DNA of 64,000 bases from JASLDZ01 sp964235945 (GTDB taxonomy: Bacteria > Pseudomonadota > Alphaproteobacteria > Caulobacterales > Caulobacteraceae). This document shows, in pieces, positions 62,201-64,000 of the stretch. The notes under the pieces are model-generated. The model worked only from the letters and a program-made list of their open reading frames with translations, ran no database searches and was not told the DNA's origin. Within the stretch, counting starts at the first letter, position 1. Each line of letters opens with the position of its first letter. The position numbers and the translations under genes were made by a program. The stretch spans positions 1 through 64,000 of the forward strand of contig CAXSDV010000010.1 in the NCBI GenBank assembly GCA_964235945.1, written 5' to 3'.

Positions 62201-62668
62201 CAACTCCTCGCGGGCGCGGGCGGAGACCTCGCGCCGCGCGGCGTCCTCCAGCACCGCGAAGCCCGGGGAGACGCCCGCCTCCAGCGGAAAGCGACGCAGC
62301 AGCGCCTCGCAGAAGGCGTGCAGCGTCTGGATCTTCAGCCCGCCCGGCGTCTCCAGCGCGCGGGCGAACAGGGTGCGGGCGCGCGACAGGTCGCGCCGGT
62401 CCTCGCCGATGCGCGCGAGCTCGTCGCCCAGGCGCGCGTCGTCCAGCACCGACCAGCCGCCCAGGCGCTCGAACAGGCGGCGCTGCATCTCGGCGGCGGC
62501 GGCCTTGGTGTAGGTGACGCACAGCACCGCCTCCGGCCGCGCGCCGCGCAGCAGCAGGCGCGCCACCCGGTCCACCAGGGTGGAGGTCTTGCCCGATCCC
62601 GCGTTGGCGGTGACGAAAACGTCGAGCGCGGGGTCGGCGGCGTGCACCTGGGGGGTGGGGGCGTTCAC
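59204..62668 (-). CDS. addA: Double-strand break repair helicase-nuclease AddA
   Basis: AddA is the UvrD-like helicase and nuclease subunit of the AddAB complex, which resects DNA ends in place of RecBCD. The product is 1154 aa. Walker A is ANAGSGKTST at residues 21-30, the DEAQDTSPDQW motif II and VVGDEKQSIYSFQGA motif III follow, and MTVHGAKGLEAPVVILPDT with YVALTRARDRVIVCG are motifs V and VI. The C-terminal nuclease has VLVVDFKTNRPAPDRIE. It begins at a GTG at 62668 overlapping the addB stop; a longer upstream frame is shadow. Confidence 0.95.
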   Translation of the reverse strand: MNAPTPQVHAADPALDVFVTANAGSGKTSTLVDRVARLLLRGARPEAVLCVTYTKAAAAEMQRRLFERLGGWSVLDDARLGDELARIGEDRRDLSRARTLFARALETPGGLKIQTLHAFCEALLRRFPLEAGVSPGFAVLEDAARREVSARAREELAELALADPGGRVGAAYAHLAVELDGRAFETLLTGFEGGRETVQAYARACLERGVTLEDDVWDRAGFPGAPRHPEELEHAAATACDWARWRSAAAALALTGKSSDAALGARLTRLAECAATSPAGFSDCWAVFSTKEGEPAKRLGTQAVDAETLAWLGREQARLHDTCRTATAARQARDTVHVLTLAVAHAELYEGAKHAAGALDFSDLISRAADLLTRRSEAAWVLYKLDGGIDHVLLDEAQDTSPDQWSILRALTGEFFAGAGVRGEGAKARRTVFVVGDEKQSIYSFQGAAPERLLEETRAYQALAQGAGRELDVVPLLESWRSTPQVLAFVDAVFADPATRSAVAPPVGEEVVRHVVGGPRRDHAGCVDLWPLFQDQPVEEPDAWDAPLDTPAPDSARKRLARRIAQAIGDMIDRGEAVYDRDRKDWRPIHAGDVLILVRRRDALFEEILRALKTAGVPVAGADRLKLSSHVVFEDVRALMRFCLFPWDDLTLAALLRSPFCDVDEGGLYALAHARDEKSNLWAELSRRGDERPEWLAARVFLGWARAEARERGPFDWLGRVLGRLDAAGRPMRQRILTRLGPEAEDALEELLAEALAAEGRGVADLERFAAELERAEVEVKRELEGAGAQVRVMTVHGAKGLEAPVVILPDTTGRPPAPAPALLATDDGGLVFAPRGAADTPESAAARQRIKDRQAEEGLRLLYVALTRARDRVIVCGRLSAREKGPAADSWYARVEAAFARPGVDARTVAEGELLVRRYGPDPRPQLKLQSPPVAEPPLPAWLTAPGPAEPATSAFANPSAYAERGRGPAPSPLAAAGGLGRFRRGELIHRLLQLLPDVEAGGRADAAARLLERERDLTPEQRREMAGAALGVLGDARFAAVFGPGGRAEAAVAGGAPDLPPGLFVSGRIDRMVVTPERVLVVDFKTNRPAPDRIEAADPAYLVQMALYVAVLRAVFPDRRVEAALVWTDGPKLMPVPENVVAQELARVRRGG

Positions 62669-64000
62669 GCTTCGCTTCCCGCCGTCTCGCCGTCGCCGCC
62701 CGCCTCGCCCATCACCCGCCATTCCCATAGGCGCGCCAGGTGGTCGTAGTCGCCGCGGATGCGCCCGAGGAACTGCGGGGCCGCCCAGGAGAGATAGGGG
62801 GTGGACGGATCGTCGAAGCGCGCCACCCGCGCCAGCAGCCCCTCCATGGCGCGCACCGCCAGCTCGCGGCTGTGGCCGCCGGCCTCGCCGCGCACCTCCG
62901 CCCGGCCCGGCTCGCGCCGCCCGGTGACGCGCACATAGGCCAACTCTCCGGGTTCGGACGATCCCACCGCCTCGAAGCCGCCCTGCGCCAGGATGGCGGC
63001 GGTGAGGGTGAGCTGGGGCGAGAACCCGCTCTCCACCTGCTTGGAACTGGGCGCGGCGCCCGTCTTGAAGTCGAGCACGTCCGTGCGGCCGGGGCGGCGC
63101 TCCAGCCGGTCGGCCTTGGCGGAGACGACGAAGGGGGCGTGCGGCGCGGGCAGGGCGAGCTTGCCGGTCATCTCCACGTGCAGCTCGGCCCCGTCGCGGC
63201 GCGCGGTTTCGAACTCCACCGCCCAGCGCGCGAGGTTGGAGGCCAGCGCCCGCTCGCGCGCCATGCGCCAGCCGGGCAGGCCCGCCGTGTGCAGGGCCTC
63301 GGCCAGCAGGGCCTCGAAGCGCGCGGGCGCCCCCTCGTCCAGGGCGTCGTCGACGAAGCGCTGGAAGGCGGCGTGGACGGCCTCGCCGCGGGCGCGCGCC
63401 TCCACCGGCTCGTCCGGCCGGGCCAGGGCGCGCAGGCGCAGCACGTAGCGGGCGTAGGTCGCGTAAGGGTCGCGGATCCACTCCTCCACCCGGGTCACGG
63501 CCAGCTCGCGCGGGCGGGCCTCCACCGGCGGGGTGGGGGCGGGCCGCCGCGCGAGGCGCAGGGAGGGCGGCGTGGGGGCGAGCGGCGCGTCCAGCGCGGC
63601 GGCCCAGCACGCGACCTCCGGCCGGCCGGGGAGCTCCGACCCCGCGCCGCGCGCCAGCGTCTCCAGCCGCCACAGCCAGCGCGACTTGACCGCGGGGGCG
63701 CCGCCGCGCCGCTCGGCGTGGATCATCGCCACCTGCGGCGCGCAGGCGGCCTGGGCGAAGTCGTGCGCCGCCTGGCCCGTGCGCCGCTCGGGAGGCGGCA
63801 GGCCCAGAGCCGAGCGCATGGGGCGCGACAGGAAGGGGTCGGTGGGGGCGGGACGGGGCCAGACACCCTCCTCCAGCCCCGCCAGCACCAACAGGTCGGC
63901 GCGCACCAGCCGCGCCTCGATCAGGCCCAGTATGCGCAGGCGCGGGTGCAGCGCGCCGCCGGTGCGCACCACCTCACGCGCGGCCAGCGCCTCCACCACC
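62665..64000 (-). CDS. addB: Double-strand break repair protein AddB, cut by the right edge
   Basis: AddB is the partner nuclease of AddA. The visible C-terminal part, about 444 residues, has DLLVLAGLEEGVWPRPAPTD from the inactive helicase region and the second nuclease motif VLDFKTGAAPSSKQVESGFS, with the catalytic Asp and Lys, then LTLTAAIL. This is the alphaproteobacterial AddB type. The N-terminal half lies beyond position 64000. The gene order addB-addA-trxA supports the call. Confidence 0.92.
   Translation of the reverse strand, partial: VVEALAAREVVRTGGALHPRLRILGLIEARLVRADLLVLAGLEEGVWPRPAPTDPFLSRPMRSALGLPPPERRTGQAAHDFAQAACAPQVAMIHAERRGGAPAVKSRWLWRLETLARGAGSELPGRPEVACWAAALDAPLAPTPPSLRLARRPAPTPPVEARPRELAVTRVEEWIRDPYATYARYVLRLRALARPDEPVEARARGEAVHAAFQRFVDDALDEGAPARFEALLAEALHTAGLPGWRMARERALASNLARWAVEFETARRDGAELHVEMTGKLALPAPHAPFVVSAKADRLERRPGRTDVLDFKTGAAPSSKQVESGFSPQLTLTAAILAQGGFEAVGSSEPGELAYVRVTGRREPGRAEVRGEAGGHSRELAVRAMEGLLARVARFDDPSTPYLSWAAPQFLGRIRGDYDHLARLWEWRVMGEAGGDGETAGSEA

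Noticed and set aside
59696..62749. 1017-aa plus-strand frame opposite addA
   Set aside because: The composition is typical of an antisense shadow; AddA motifs on the minus strand are unmistakable.
62669..63673. Extension of addA by about 335 residues upstream
   Set aside because: The region is addB coding sequence in another frame; the GTG at 62668 gives a normal AddA start with a coupled overlap.

Overview
This is 64 kb of very GC-rich (roughly 70% or more by eye), tightly packed bacterial chromosome. It looks alphaproteobacterial and most like the Caulobacterales. The evidence is an RcdA-type DUF1465 protein, a GST-fold protein ending like FzlA, an AddAB pair in place of RecBCD, the order trpF-trpB-trpA-accD-folC-trxA-addA-addB, the run ruvCAB-ybgC-tolQRAB-pal-cpoB, and ATP synthase genes starting atpH-atpA. 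Most calls are housekeeping genes. I see no tRNA or rRNA, no insertion sequence, no prophage and no CRISPR array. Many neighbouring genes overlap by 1-4 bases (ATGA, GTGA, TTGA, TGATG), so translational coupling is the rule. GTG and TTG starts are common. Two 100-base runs of N (42843-42942 and 48216-48315) are assembly gaps that cut hisH, tolA and tolB.

Layout. 1-1673: atpA (cut by the left edge) and atpH on the minus strand. 1899-5636: TerC, the potassium transporter Kup, and a small Xre regulator coupled to a DUF2975 membrane protein. 5744-9878: rdgB-hemW on plus, then a coupled qor-murI-DUF3429 run on minus. 9958-14271: DUF1192, rcdA, a small unknown protein behind a possible CtrA/CcrM-type promoter, hslO, an isoaspartyl peptidase, a YkvA protein and a glycine-rich lipoprotein. 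14575-24583: argG, ptsN-hpf, the FzlA-like protein, yidD-thrS-glycosyltransferase, an Fe-S scaffold with an SRPBCC protein, ahcY, and two unknown genes. 24600-34778: a porin, proX, the chaperedoxin cnoX with small partners, an Xre regulator, and the coupled run miaB-phoH-ybeY-corC-lnt. 35014-37981: a microbial rhodopsin, its retinal-forming Blh dioxygenase, and a lone cytosine-5 DNA methyltransferase. 37978-41645: small unknown proteins, an ATP-grasp protein and a PfkB kinase. 41648-43789: hisB, hisH (cut) and yebC. 43882-51164: ruvCAB-ybgC-tol-pal. 51149-64000: tilS, corA, trpFBA, accD, folC, trxA, addA and part of addB.

The most distinctive part is 34.8-38.0 kb. The rhodopsin has the retinal lysine and both counter-ions, but glycine in place of the usual cytoplasmic proton donor (motif D-T-G). 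The next gene cleaves beta-carotene to retinal. Together they form a plausible light-driven proton pump that could feed the same proton-motive force used by the ATP synthase at the left edge and by TolQR. No carotenoid synthesis genes lie in the window.

Regulatory signals worth testing are a GAAC-N7-GAAC LexA-type box on the ruvC start, a TTAA-N7-TTAG CtrA-like box with a GANTC site at about 10.8 kb, a dyad upstream of ahcY, and a 15-bp-arm inverted repeat between folC and trxA. Unusual residues include an AccD without any zinc-ribbon cysteine, a TrpA with Glu at catalytic position 60, and an IscU-like scaffold lacking its third cysteine. All family calls are made by eye; no database search was run.
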